From assembly GCA_036362985.1 (NCBI GenBank), contig JAYGXS010000004.1, positions 71,292,559 to 71,356,558 on the forward strand: a DNA stretch of 64,000 bases. Reading direction: 5' to 3'. Source of the DNA: Ligula intestinalis (Eukaryota > Platyhelminthes > Cestoda > Diphyllobothriidea > Diphyllobothriidae). Below are positions 9,216 through 20,890 of the stretch, in pieces. The position numbers were made by a program, and so were the translations under genes. The first letter of the stretch is position 1. Each line of letters begins with the position of its first letter. The notes below the pieces were generated by a model. The model saw only the letters and a list, made by a program, of their open reading frames with translations, searched no databases and was not told the DNA's origin.

Positions 9216-9494
9216 TAACTTTGGGCAAATGAGAGAGAATTTAGCGTTCAAAGATGTGCGATTCGCCTGATGAAAGAAAGTAGTCGGATGTTAGGACCGA
9301 TTTATTAGTCCACAAAGCAAGTGTTCGCGAATGAACTGTTTGCTCCGTCTGGGGGACATAAACACGAGGCACTATATGTAACACAGCCGGCTGGCCTATG
9401 GGCGTGAGCTAGTCCTGTCTGTCAGCTTGACCTTGACCAAGCTGAGTTCAAGTCTACGGAATGTCATACTTTAGTAGAGCGTCTGTTATTTAGC

Positions 9495-10125
9495 GAGCTT
9501 GTGGTGGCACGGCATCGGAGGCGGACGGCTAAATGCGTGTCCTCCCCCCCCCCCCTTCGTTCTTCAAGACCCACTGTCCCAAAGTCATGTGTTGCCACAA
9601 CCAACTGTTCCAACGCTCTCTTGCACTGATACCCCCGTCCCCGAGGCTTGACCTCGCAGCTGCGTCTGGGAAGCCGGTAACAGCTGCGCGAGCGTCCCCT
9701 TTCCTTCGGTTTTCTCGCGGCCCCGAGACCGCCGCCCTGGCGACCGCAGTTTATTCAGTCACGCACACACCCGAGCCTACCCGGGCGTCCAAATACTGAA
9801 GGGCCATTTAAATAGTCCACCCCTCGGCCTCTGTAAGCGGCATCCCCTCGGGCAATTGCAAGACACCAATAACAGAACAATTGAACCTGCTCCGCAATCC
9901 TACTGAATCAGCTGTCACCCCTGTCTCAAGCTCTCTCAGCTCTGGCTGAACGCAATCAACACTGGCCCTGGCTTCGCCAGTGGCCACTGCCACCTGGGAC
10001 AGCAATTGGGAGTTCTGTACACGATAAATCACTCATTCTGGTGACTTGTGTCTTTTAACTTCTAACCTGGGATTTGACCTGATTATTATAGTGATCCGAG
10101 TACAACCCACTACTAAGACCCCTAA
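9495..10125 (+). repeat. LTR-like repeat G, copy 1 (nested in hAT)
   Basis: Starts near TGTGGTGGCACGG and ends near ACTACTAAGACCCCTAA. It matches a copy at 39857-40487 over its length and minus-strand partial copies at 19215-19665, 23395-23910 and 62375-62790. Common features are CCCAAAGTCATG, CCCCGAGGCTTGACCTCGCA, TCACGCACACAC, CTTCGCCAG and a signal TACACGATAAATC/TACAATAAATCC before a short 3' end. A TG...CA-type GC-rich unit with an AATAAA near its 3' end suggests a solo LTR or TRIM. Its ORFs are not coding. Confidence 0.65.
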
Positions 10126-10339
10126 AGAGTAACCAAAATCATGAAATTTGAAGTTTCTGAAAGAGCCATATGCGATCATCAAAAAAGCCATAGATGGCTC
10201 GCGAGCCATGGGCTGCCGACCCCTGTCCTAGACACTGACATTTTGACCTCAATTACCCCGCCGACCCTGATAACAACAACAGCACTACAACTTTTCCACC
10301 AACTGGCATAGTCTATTTATTTCATGACCATATAAATGT

Positions 10340-10375
10340 AAATACCTGACGGGGATTTATCGTAAGTATAATTGT
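10340..10375 (+). ncRNA. Decayed hammerhead-like end of PLE B2
   Basis: TATAAATGTAAATACCTGACGGGGATTTATCG and GTAAG align with the intact family B ribozyme segment (6795, 21085). CTGACGA has become CTGACGG and GAAA has become GTAA. It marks the 3' end of the PLE interrupted by the hAT element. Confidence 0.45.
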
Positions 10376-10761
10376 TGTGATATTTAATAATGGTAAGCTA
10401 ATGTGACAGTTTCATTTGTATAAAAGAATTGTTGCACTCAAAGCATGTCCCACTAATTCTGGGCACGTAATCCCTCAAATACATTCACCGCATCAGATGG
10501 TCTTCCAAAGCAGCCTATGTGGGCACAACCGAAGGGCCAAATACTACCACAAAAACAGTTCACGCAGTCTGCCACCCTACTGAAAGATTCCTTTATCAGC
10601 GATGGACAGGTGATTATTTCTTCACCTTCATGTCCGATTCTTACCTATGTAAAAGAAGAGCCTGCGCTCAATTCTCGGCAGCAATTTTTTACCCTCTTGA
10701 ACAATCCCAAGGCTCAAGCGCAATTTTTTAATTCGCCAGTCGGCGAAATGTGCGCTTTGTA

Positions 10762-12614
10762 CAGTAGATTGCATATCTGATACAGGGTTAGGGTTTGGAG
10801 GATTCAACGCACACTTGAGGCTGTTCAGTTAGTTCATCGGGTTGAATCGGGTCGCCAAATGTTGTTTACTAGAATTTAATTGCGTTCAGATCAGAATACT
10901 TGGAGAAAATAGAGGCAAAAATGGGCGAAATCCAGCGTTTGTTGATATCCGAGAAATTTCCTATGCTATTAAACGCTGCGGAAAAGAACTTCTTGCGTGT
11001 GCATGTCGAACTATAAAAGAACATTCATGAAGAGCAGAAACTTTTTAATTTTATCTGTCCAAAAAACGGAAAATTTTGTTTTGCGTTCATGAAATTGAGG
11101 TTACTGTAATTATATTTTGCAAATCTGCCAAGTTTTGTGCCATAAAATTGAGTAATAAACTTTTAAAGTTGTTCTTTCCATTACTCCATATTCAATTTAT
11201 ATTTTATAGTTGAGGGGTTACAGGCAAGGAATGCATTTGAGAACTTTATTAGTATATGGCAAACAAATTAATTGTATAATCGATATGAAGTCGGAGACAG
11301 TTAACATAAAAAACATTTGCGAGAGTTGTCATGGGACATTGCGAAACAGTTCTTTCAAAAATCGCCATTGATATTATTGCCACGCTACTTAGTCTTTTTT
11401 ATTGTAGAACTTTGTCTTGAAGTAACCAAATATGCTGATAACTGTTCCGTTTTAGATAAAACAAGTAGCTATTTTATTTATAACATAAGAGAAAACCCTA
11501 ATTGTTAGGGAAATCAATCCACTGGCCAAAATTTCACATTCTGACCTTGACTTTATCATCAACGAAATTGAATTACGCAGAGATCAGACGCAAAAATATA
11601 TAAGTAAAGCTTTTTTTGAAGTGTTAACTTTTTGTAGAATTCTTCTAAATCAATCTTGAGCATATGTTTTCGCGACTTTTGTAGTAGACGTTCATTTTTC
11701 TCGGCAATGAGTTCACATGATTGGGTGGTTCTGAAACTACGACACTCAAAGACAGCCGCATGAGAAAAAATGTTTAAAAACTGGTTATTTATGTAAAAAC
11801 TTTCAAGATATATCTTATGTTAAAGGTTTTGGCAAGCACATAAAATATACTCATTATTTATGGTCAATTGGTTAAAGCCAGTGAATATCGTAAAGTCTTA
11901 ATTAAAATTTAATGGAAGATCTGAACCTCTTCGCAATAGAAATATCGAAATAATTACAAAAAATATGGCGGAAGGCAATAACTTTTGGCGTACAAAAAAT
12001 GATACGTTTACAATTGTTCCCGAAAATTCTATTTAAATTAATTAGTCACTGACCGGCATGTCCGCTAGTGAGCTTAAGCAATAAATTACTCCTGTGATCT
12101 CCCAAAGAGGCATATGAAGTGAAGACGTGGTTGCCTTAGTCCAGCATAAGTCAAGCGATGTATAAACGAAAGAAACATCTAGCAATTCTCGCGAAAACGT
12201 GTTAGAAAACATGCTCAAAATTTAGGTTTTTCGGTAATAGCCATGCACTATATTGCACGTAGTATGGAAGCATATTTATTTGAAAACTTGACCAAATGAT
12301 TATTTTCCAACGTAATTTTACTTGTGCTGCTTTTTTTACTCAGTCATTTTGTATGAACGGGCTTCCTCTACATGTAAAATTTAAGTTTACCTAGTACGCC
12401 CGATTTCCACTTTTTTGGAATTTTTCACTCTGTTAAAAAAGCTGGTGTTTTTACGAAACGTTCTATTCCTTCATAAATCATAATATGCCAGATTTCGAAG
12501 AACGATCATTACTTTATTTCTGTAAGACTTTGGTGGCCACAGCTTGGGCTGCGTTTGTGTAAGAGGGAGTTACTTGTAAAAATCGTAGATTTGCATGAAT
12601 TTGGCCACCTACTG
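10762..12614 (+). mobile_element. 1.85 kb TIR element, copy 1
   Basis: This whole stretch recurs in the same orientation at 49685-51534 at roughly nine in ten identical bases by eye. Ends are TA-flanked: TA then CAGTAGATTGCATAT on the left, and CCACCTACTG then TA on the right. These are short imperfect inverted termini with a TA duplication, as in Tc1/mariner-like elements. No DDE transposase is readable. A conserved short frame (10842-11030: VQIRILGENRGKNGRNP, ISYAIKRCGKELL) is open here but broken by a stop in copy 2. A second co-conserved frame on the minus strand contains CELIAEKNERLLQKSRKH. Neither is recognised. Confidence 0.7.
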
Positions 12615-12619
12615 TATCT

Positions 12620-13790
12620 ATACTGTGTGATTATTCTGGAGTCTGATAAATTGTACTCCATCTTTTAGACTACCAAATTTTTAGCTCGCCCAATTAGAAT
12701 GAGTTTAATTTAAATGACGACAGTATGAAGGTATTCGATTGCAGTTGAAAAAACCTGGAGGTTAGATTCCTGCTTTGTATCATATATCATGCCGGCGTTG
12801 TTTCAGCAGTATGCAATCGCACATCGTTTTTGACAAGGCAGTAAGTCTACTTATTGCAGTCACTATCTTCAGAACTCGTTTCTCTGCTTTGCTTGTTCAG
12901 ATGCATGTCATTTTTTTCTTTTTGCAGTTCAAATAGAAGTCACGGAGAGCAAGTTATTTAGGAAAGACAGGATTATGCAGCTTTATCCTATGCGTAAAGA
13001 GACAGTTAGTTAAGTAAAACGAATTCAAAGAAATCCTCATAACTATTTACCACCAGATCTGACGAATTATATTGTTGCATTGGGGCAGCGACGTTGGCAG
13101 GAGGGACAAAGTGCACCGTCCCAAACAGACAAAACGAACCAAATTGTCACCACAAAATCACCTTGAGCGGTCCCCGCAAGACCCTGAAATGCACCCTGAG
13201 ACCTGAAACTACCTCATTCCAAATCGCCACACGTGATGCACTGTCATAAAGACTAGAATAGCCATCTTTGAAGCCAAACAAACAACCTCGTCCAAGGCAA
13301 ACATGGAGGCCAGCAAGACTGAAGTGCTATCGGCCAATGCCGCAAGAGCCCAATCGTTGCCATAGTACAATTTCTGCTCATTAACATACCGAGTAAACAC
13401 CGGTCTCATCAGATGTCTTCAGCCCCAGTACCATGGCAACAAAACTGATTTTCCTCTAACTACATATTATCACTGTTGCCAATACTAGCATTACCTACGA
13501 GGACATTTTGTCTATCCCGACATAAGATTGCTATCGTTTTCCCGCCAACTTATAACGTGGACTTAATTACAGATTGTGCCAACCGTGACCACACTTTTTT
13601 CCCTTACGCATTCACCTGCTCGGTCGCCTGCAGACTCATTGCACTGAAACTAGGGGTTCAAGCAGCTTGAGCCCCCACATACCCTTTTCACGAACATTGC
13701 ATCGTTTCACAATGCACTGGGACATTAGGACACATCGTGAGCCGAGAGACCCTATGTGCACAAACGTGGCGGATAATTGTAACCTATAAA
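12620..13790. other. Non-coding stretch leading into repeat H
   Basis: Short ORFs only. Composition shifts from AT-rich to GC-richer after about 13080, which may be the upstream part of the LTR-like repeat that ends at 14210. Confidence 0.4.
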
Positions 13791-13799
13791 CGTGCGGCA

Positions 13800-14210
13800 T
13801 AACCGTGAAGCTGTCTCTGCCGTCCCACCTTCTCGATTGCTATGTCCGGCCTCATTGTTGAATGCCAGCTGCCTCAAGGTGATTCAATACCTCAGTCAGC
13901 GCTTTCAGTCGCGCTGACCTGCATAGACTTGACGTACTTCCACTCGGACACACACACGTGTGCCTAGGTTCTCGCGGCCGCAAACACCACTCGAACAAGT
14001 CCCTTTTTCATCGTTCTCGGCCACTAGACGTCACTTAGAACCACGGCGCTCCAGCAGAATGACGTGTGCTCTGAAGTCCAACTTCTCTACATCGATTCTC
14101 CGTTCCTCTGTGTACACAATAAACTATCCCTTCTACTCTGGCCTTGCAAGACTTCTTCCATCTCCTAAGGAACCGGGTCTGGAATATCGCAGCCGTTAGG
14201 GTTAACCTTA
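13800..14210 (+). repeat. LTR-like repeat H, copy 2
   Basis: The 3' half repeats the family H block: GTACACAATAAACTATCCC, CTACTCTGGCCTTG, CATCTCCTAAGGAACCGG. A GC-rich body precedes it. Same interpretation as copy 1 (solo LTR or TRIM-like); no internal region is recognised. Confidence 0.55.
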
Positions 14211-14934
14211 TTTATCTTAACACCATGCGGTAGATCTGTGAGAGCTATGATGTTGATAGTGTTGGTGCTGTTTGGGCGGTGAGTGAATATGTGAAACATC
14301 TGGCGGATAAAAGTGCAGCCAATAAAAATGCAGGAAGAGAGAGCAATAGACTAGCAGGCGTTTCAACGGTTTTTAAATAATGTATTTATTGTTATATTAT
14401 TTCAGATTTTTTTCATTATTTAAAAAAGGAAATGGTGGTTTGGACGTCATCTACTTCAACTTACCTGAGGCCCCACTTACCCTTTGGAGTTAGTTTAGTT
14501 GTGGGATTTTAAGGAGGAAAACTGTTGCCGTTGGGGGGGGGGGCGAAGGGTATATGTTAATCGGATGTCCTGCTGCTGAAAGTGCTTGAAGCATATCAGG
14601 AGGAGGTCATCGCGGTTTTTCAATATCCTAATGGTCACACGAGGAGAAGATCGCAGTGGTCACGATAACATCACCGAGTGTCGGAGATGCGCCCATCGTA
14701 CGCCCTTGCTGGTTACTGGGTCTGACGACCAGATGACGAAACACGGGAGTCCACCACGATCATCAAAAGTTATTCTAAATAAACATTTTACTGAAAAAAG
14801 CGAGCAGTATGTTTTTTGTAAAGGTAATTTCTACCATTGAAGTCTAGTGGCAAATCTTACTTGCTGACGGGCGGTAATGCGATTAGTTTAGCGTCATTAC
14901 CGAGAACGTCTTTTTTATGCTCGTCCGACTGCAT

Positions 14935-17900
14935 CTAAAACGTGTCCACATATGGGAACAGGACAATGTATGCGGGAAGAGCATTACATGCCTGGATTAC
15001 CCTTTTAGAGAAGAAGAATTTTAATGTGTTCAATTTTGCTCCAGTCACACGCAGTTTGAGAGGGTGTCCGTGCAATCTAGTAGTAGTGGCCAGCTCAAAG
15101 AAATCGTTGGATGTAAGGCAACAATTCTGACCCCGCAGCATGCGGAATGCCTGTATTAGGTCACCGCGCAGCTGTCTGTAATCTATAGGAAATAACTCAA
15201 GATTGGTCAGTCGTGTCATAAGGAAGGTACGCTTGGCCTCGCACTAATTCAGTTGCCCGTCGTTGTACCCTTTCAAAGGTTTTCTTGTCTTTGACTGTCC
15301 CAGGTTTCGTGGCTTGGATGACGAATTCCAGTTGGGGTCGCACAAGCGAGCCGAAGACCTTGCCAAAGACAACTTCATCAAACTTAGCAAAGGTGCGCTT
15401 GATTAGATACAAGCTCGACATTGCGGATTTGGCCACCTTCAGGCAGTTGAATGATGGCTTGAGTAAGGGCGAAAACCACACCCCAGATCCTTCTGGGTCT
15501 CTACTTCTGGCAGCGGCGTGTGCTTTAGGTTGTACACCCTCCGATACGAAGATATAGTACTACTGAAGCGCATTATGTTGCATTTGAAGAAACTAAATGG
15601 CAGGAACCACTGGTTTGACCATTGCTCGAGCCGGTGCGAATCTGCCTGCAGATTTGCTACATCGTCTTCGCTACGAATGCCTTTCCAGAGTTTTAATTCG
15701 TCGGCGAACATTGCGGTTTCGCAGTCTGATCCAATTATGCAGTCGTTGATATATATGAGGAAGAGCATAGGGCCCAGAACGGAACCCTGGGGAACCCCAC
15801 TATCGATCACCACCTCCGCCGATCGCTGATAACCGATGCATATGTATTGAGTTCGGCCAGTCAGACAGTCTTCGATCCATCGGAAAAGGTCGCCTGTTAT
15901 CCCTTTACGTCTAAGTTTGTAAAGGAGACGTTGATGAGGCACAGTGTCAACTGCCTTCTTGAAATCTACGAAGACTACGTGCACCGTATTTCCTTGATCG
16001 AGTGCCCTGGTCCATTGTTCTAGAGAGTAGGGCGAATTTGTCCACCAGGACCGCCCTCTACGTTATCCGTGCTGTTTGTCAGAAAGAAGTCGATGACACT
16101 CTAAGAACTGCATCAACTCTATTTTGATAATTCGCTCCATGATCTTGCAGCATATGGAAGTAAGGCTTATTGGCCTGTAGTTGTTTGCAGACGCCCGACT
16201 CCCGCTTTTGTGTGTGGGTGAGATCCACGCTGTCTTCCAGTCGGATGGCAATTGGCCTGTGCTTAGGGAGGCCCAGAAGAGTAACTGCAGGGGTTCTGCT
16301 AACTCCACGGCTAGCTCTTTCAGCAGCTTTGCAGCTATGCCGTCTGGACCTTGCGACTTCGTGTCTTCGAGCTTAAGAAGTACTTGCAGAACAGTAACTT
16401 CCATAATCTCAACTGAGTTAATTGTTGGAATCTCCTCTGTGCTGAAATTGGTAACGGTTAGCTCGACCTCCGTCGTAAAACCCAACTGATAGAACCCGGA
16501 TAGATGCTCAGCCTTTGCTTTGTTCTCGCAAATTTCGGCGCCATCATCCGTTTTTAACAACGGGCTGAGGTCTTGACTCCGGGTAGATCACCTGATGTAG
16601 TTGAAGAATACCTTCGGATTTCCTACTGTACGGTTTATTAGGTCACTCTCGAAGCTTTGGTGGGTTTTCAGTATAAGGCCCTTAACCTTATTTCTCTGCG
16701 CTTTGTACTTGTTGTGCGACGCGGTGGTCTTCCCTCTCCGATACGTTTGAAACAGCTTTCTTTTATGATTTACTTCCCTCTTCAGCGTGTTTATTAGCCA
16801 CTGGAGCCTACTTGTGGCTTTCGTTTTCTAGATGGGGCAGAAACCAGTGATTAATCTGTGTAATACGGCCTTAAACACTAACCAATCCGCGTGGACACAC
16901 CCGGTGAGTGTCTCATTCCAGTCTAACCTGTGCACTTCGGTTCTCATTTGATTAAAGTTTCCGTGCCATATTTTCAGTTTATTCAGTTTCACTTTATTTG
17001 GTGAGGATAATAGGCAATGCTTTTGAAAACCCTATTTAGAACGTGTACAAGCACCAATAAAAATTTAACAATGCTAATATAGCATTGGCAAACAGTGAGT
17101 AGCATTGTGTTTTACAATATATGTCTGGTTTTTAGAGTTCAGACTTGGATAGAGGAGAGGGGACGCATGTACTTATCCAAGTGTTGTTTATACATCTGAA
17201 GGGAAGTGGCCTACACGACTCACTGTGGAAGGTTGCTCCACTGTTGTATGACACGATGCGTGAAGAATTCAGAGCGGAGGTTAAGCTTGGACATCTTCAC
17301 GCGCAGCCTCATTGTGTGCTCACGGAGATGAGGCGAGAGGTGCAACTGAAACATCTCTTCAAAGTGTTATCCTTTCTAGAGACCGTTCATTATCTTGTAA
17401 ACTAGGATAAGATCCCCTCTTTGTTGCCTGTAATGCAGTGTTGTGTCTAACGGTCACGCTACGATCAGGTACATAGAAGAGTGAAGACTCCCACTGCAGT
17501 ACTACATGGTCGCTTTTGCCTAGAGGAGGTAAACAATTTACGACGTCTACACTGTCAAGCGCTTTTGACAGTAAAAGATCCAGGCAGTTGGCTTGTTGCC
17601 CTTCACGGTGCCTGGCCGGAGATAAGGCGTGTTGTGATAGAAAGGCTTTTTGTACCATGCGTAGGAGTCGGCGATCGAAAATTAATTCTGACCCTGTCGC
17701 AGAACTGAGGTTCCAGTCGATATGCGGAGCATTAAAGTCGCCCATGATCATGACATTGGATCGCACGGCAAATGCTTTAACTTCCTCGATCAGGCTGGTG
17801 TCGGACTGTGGATCGTTCGACGGTGGTCGATTAACCGCCAAGATTTCAAGGGCTTGACACTCCGGTGTTCTGACGGGGAGCCAAAGGGCCTCTATATCGG

Positions 17901-18165
17901 ACGCGAGCTAATCGGTTTTGTTTGATACATGCAGGCCATGTCTAACAAAGGTGAGCACACCCCCACCCTGACGCCCGGTTCTATCTTTCCGGAACAACTG
18001 AAAGCCGGGAAGAGCAAATTCCCGATCGTCTACTTCTGTTGATAACCATGTTTCTGTTATACAGACCACGTCTGGTTCCACTTGGCACATAGTAATCTTA
18101 AGCTCATCTAATTTAGAGAGCAGGCTTTTTGCATTGGTGTGCATGCACTTTAGTTTCCTTTCTCG
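14935..18165 (-). pseudogene. CR1-clade LINE ORF2, decayed copy
   Basis: Fragments line up in order with the intact CR1 at 25032-28079. They are: endonuclease N-terminus (18144-17908, TNAKSLLSKLDELK, ITETWLS); GDFNAPHIDW and GKSDHVV (17841-17440); linker (about 16985-16570); RT palm start (16560-16063, SQGPDGIAAKLLKE, NNYRPISLTS); palm (15984-15520) and thumb/C-terminus (15481-14935). The RT active site reads FADE instead of FADD, so the second catalytic Asp is lost. Several frameshifts and stops separate the pieces. A foreign LINE tail (17425-17130) is inserted between endonuclease and linker. The 3' end diverges after NALPAYIV. Non-functional. Confidence 0.88.
17130..17425 (-). mobile_element. 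3' tail of another CR1-like LINE, nested
   Basis: Minus-strand frames read QRGDLILVYKIMNGL, then LRVKMSKLNLRSEFFTHRV and IQQWSNLP. This is the standard C-terminal ending of CR1-like RT proteins (RGDLI...FF..RV...WN.LP), but it is unlike the host CR1 copy. It interrupts the collinear order of the decayed CR1 at 17430-16985. 5' truncation is typical for LINE insertions. Confidence 0.7.
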
Positions 18166-18169
18166 GCTT

Positions 18170-18400
18170 GTTCGGGTCGTTTTTTCGTTCGGGCTAAACC
18201 CTCCCCTACAGGTTCGACTGTGTGGTTATCCGGAATGGACCTGTCCAAGGGGAGAACAATGGACGTTGAATCACTTGGTTGTTGCAAATAACCAAGTTTT
18301 ATTCCCCTTTGCTGTTTTGCTCCTTCATTTTGGTGACCAGCTGACGACGTTTTTTCGTTCTGCAGCTGTGAAATCCTGCTGGAAAAAAACTCCTGGGTGA
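18170..18400 (-). repeat. CR1 5' leader, decayed copy
   Basis: Matches the leader of the intact CR1: GACTGTGTGGTTATCCGGAA, ACGTTGAATCACTTGGTTG, AAATAACCAAGTTTT and GCTGACGACGTTTTTTC occur in the same order near 28047-28170. Only one leader unit is present here, whereas the intact element has two tandem units. Confidence 0.7.
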
Positions 18401-18484
18401 GAGTCTTTTATTCTAAAACGCTTAGCCAGAATGAGCTTGGCTTCTTGGCTGCTGGTCATGACCACTTTCAGAGGTCTGGGACGC

Positions 18485-19215
18485 ATTGCCAGACCTCGGT
18501 AAACCACGGTCCCCGTGGCCTTGTAGGCGCTGGCACTTTCTCTAGGTTCTGATTCCCTGTCAGTGTTCGCGTTCGCGCTCTCATTGGGTTTCAGGCTCCA
18601 CCACAGGTGTCCGAGTATCTATGCGGTCGCTAGATGGTGGGGGAGAGAGTGAGGTCGACTCTCATCGCGCTTCCTCACAATAATCAATCAGATGCGCTTG
18701 AATCTATCACGGTGCGCTAAAAGCCGTGGCTTGGAGGGTCTGCCAACTGACGGGAAAACTCGGGCCTCCACGTAGCTGCTCCTACTGTACGCGTGTGTCT
18801 GTGTGTGCGTACGGGAGGAGAGGGAGGACTGAGAGTCAGGCTGCAATGGCTCCCTCTTAATGTGGCCTTTATGGCGCTCCCGCACATGTGGGAGCCTACC
18901 TAGCGAGTTGACTGACTCAAATGTGCGCGTGTTGAGTGAATATCGTGCCAGACACCTGCACCCTCCCTCATTCCCAGTCTTATTGACTTTGTCTTTACAC
19001 CGGAAACGGAGGTGGGAGTGGCGAGCGAATGGGCAGATTCGCCACCAGTCTGCTTTAACTCCTGCTTTATTTCGTGGTAGTTCACTGCGTTGCTTCTGCT
19101 TGCTGCAGCCTTCGTGAAACATGCCTAGGTTGTCTCAGTGTCTGCATCGGCATGCTTAAGCGTTTGCTGCGGCTGTTGGAGCACGCGGTGCCCATCGTCG
19201 AACTCGACAGAGGAA
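18485..19215 (+). repeat. Dispersed repeat F, copy 1
   Basis: About 730 bp recur at 63230-63985 in the same orientation. Shared landmarks include ACCACGGTCCCYGYGGCCT, GGGGGAGAGAGTGAGGTCGAC, GGTGCGCTAAAAGCCGTGG, CACCGGAAACGGAGGTGGG and CATCGTCGAA followed by a TG-rich end. A short inverted fragment is at 42020-42090. The ORFs inside are not coding. It abuts repeat G on its right side, here as at the 62-64 kb end. Confidence 0.7.
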
Positions 19216-19665
19216 CTGTCGTGTGTGTGTGATGATGGCAAATGCTTTCACATGACGGAGAAGTGAGTTCAGATGATTTGCTATTGATGTCTTTGTATTT
19301 GCCCAAAGGGGGTGTCGAGCATTGAGGCCTATGCTGCATCGGCTGAAGAGTGCGCATTGAAGCGGCCCCCAAGCAGGCTTGCCTATTTGGACGCGCGTGT
19401 GTGGTTAGACTGAGGCCAAATGTGGGGGCCATCGTACTTCGGCGGAACGCCTGTTAGTCGGCGCGATTGTCTCGGTCTTCAGGATGCCGACAGACAGGAG
19501 ACGCGGATGCAGCTCTTATTGGTTAGTCAGAAGCAGCTGCGAGGTCAAGCCTCGGGGACGGGGGCACCAGTCGGGAAAGCATTGGAACAGTTGCCTGTGA
19601 CGATGGGGGCAGCGAGCATTGGAGAACGACAGGGGGAAGCATTGTTGGCCATCCGCCACAAAGCC
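19215..19665 (-). repeat. LTR-like repeat G, copy 3 (partial)
   Basis: Minus-strand match to the 5' half of G: CTGAGGCTTGACCTCGCAGC-like and CCAACGCTCTC-like segments and CGTCCAAATA. It joins repeat F at about 19215. It lacks the AATAAA-containing end, so it is truncated. Confidence 0.5.
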
Positions 19666-20266
19666 AGACTGAAGGCTTACTTTGGTCGTGCCTGTAGGCT
19701 GAAATAAAGTATGAATTTTTTGTAGGGTATATTTATTGGTTCCCGGCGAGTAGAAAGGAGAGCCCGGACAACGCATTACTTCTGGTATCTAGTGCTCCGT
19801 CGGCGAACTATATGATAAAGAGTGGCACAAATGATCCAAAATGATCAGTAAAAGTTACAACTAAATGGAAAAAACTGAGCTACAAAAAAATTCAACAAGT
19901 GTACAAAATGTAAACCAGCATTTGCAATAAATTTGCGACGTTGTTGAAAACAGCTAAAACAATTTCGTTTTTGGCTATACCCGGCTTACTATCTCCCCAG
20001 ACCTTTATGGTGCTCTTCTTTCGATAATTTAGTCCTTTTTTCATCACGTTATATCTGACTTTTGAATATTCACCAGAGGAAGAAGTCTGGAGGACTGGGA
20101 TCTGGCATCTACCAGGCCCTTCCTCGACACCGCGGCGGTCTATCCATCTCCTTGGAAAATTTAAAAAAAATTGGCATTCGAAGAGAGCAGGGAGTGATCA
20201 AATCTTCTTCTTCTCAAGTACAACTCGTCATTATCTCAGAAGATAAATTGGTTAACGTACGTTTAT

Positions 20267-20286
20267 TTTCAATGAATTCTCGTTAG
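20267..20286 (-). ncRNA. Hammerhead-like core, PLE B3 left arm
   Basis: Minus strand CTAACGA, GAATTCATT, GAAA. The G5 of the core is replaced by A, which is incompatible with known hammerhead activity. Kept as the partner of the motif at 21085. Confidence 0.4.
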
Positions 20287-20569
20287 GCCGTAATTATATA
20301 TGCCGTGTATCATAATTAACTGAATAAGCTATGCGGGTAGGTAGACAAATAGTGCAGTCGTCAGAGGAGGTGAGGGGGGGTAATTAGGTTCAAAAATCCC
20401 ATCAGTGTTGGGGGGGGGGGCACTGGAAGCCGAAAGAGGTGAGTAGTCATGGGCTGTTGGATTAGTGACTTTCGGCTATGTTACCTTTACAGCAGCCAAC
20501 GCCTATTTACTGTTCTCGATTACTCCCATTCTATACGGAGCGAGCAAGAAAATAAACAGGCAGCCCAGA

Positions 20570-20890
20570 CCACATCTATGTGCATCTATTCATTCATCTG
20601 CTCCTGTGGGGCAGAATAGATTGGTCATACCAGACGGCGTTTGTCCAAAGGAGTACGACAAAACATTCCAGCATGGTTAATAAATGGCCAAATAAAGAGT
20701 TTACACAGTTCAATCCCAGCACACCCGGTAGGCTCCGACCATCGCGTGGATGCCAAAAAGGCTTCCGAGTGATCTACAAGGTGTCCTCAAGCCATTCATA
20801 ATTCCTTGGACGGTGTCTGTTGGTTACGGCAGAAGCGTCCGCCATAAGGCTACGCCAACTGGTCCTGAGCGCCTAAAAGAACATCGTAAC
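20570..20890 (+). pseudogene. PLE GIY-YIG endonuclease, family B, copy 3
   Basis: The plus strand reads HSFICSCGAE, stop, IGHTRRRLSKGVRQNIPAWL, then VDAKKAFRVIYKV, LGRCLLVTAEASAIRLRQL and a stop before KNIVTA. The order (Cys cluster, YIG-region, catalytic-Glu helix TAEASAI) is that of the PLE endonuclease. Several stops make it a pseudogene. Confidence 0.72.

Larger units (their letters stand above)
7978..10225 (-). mobile_element. hAT DNA transposon with 8-bp target duplication
   Basis: The left end is CAGGGGTCGGCAACCTTT and the right end, reverse-complemented, is CAGGGGTCGGCAGCCC. Both are flanked by TCCTAGAC (7970-7977 and 10226-10233), an 8-bp target-site duplication diagnostic of hAT. 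Subterminal AAAGAGCCAWA motifs repeat at both ends. A decayed transposase occupies the minus strand at 9215-8365. The element sits inside the PLE of copy 2, so it is younger than that PLE, and it carries an LTR-like repeat (9495-10125) that is younger still or co-inserted. Confidence 0.92.

Noticed and set aside
9261..9285. CTGATGAAAGAAAG inside the hAT element
   Set aside because: CTGATGA and GAAA are adjacent with no room for stem II.
14726..14760. CTGACGA, nine bases, GAAACACGG as a hammerhead
   Set aside because: The nine bases cannot form stem II and the region is not shared with any repeat family here.
18340..18385. CTGACGACG...GAAATCC in the CR1 leader as a ribozyme
   Set aside because: The competing CAGCTGAC/GCAGCTG pairing is stronger, and the intact CR1 leader lacks GAAA there.
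18688..19122. 144-codon minus-strand ORF
   Set aside because: It falls in repeat F; the copy at 63.4 kb breaks the frame, so it is not a conserved gene.
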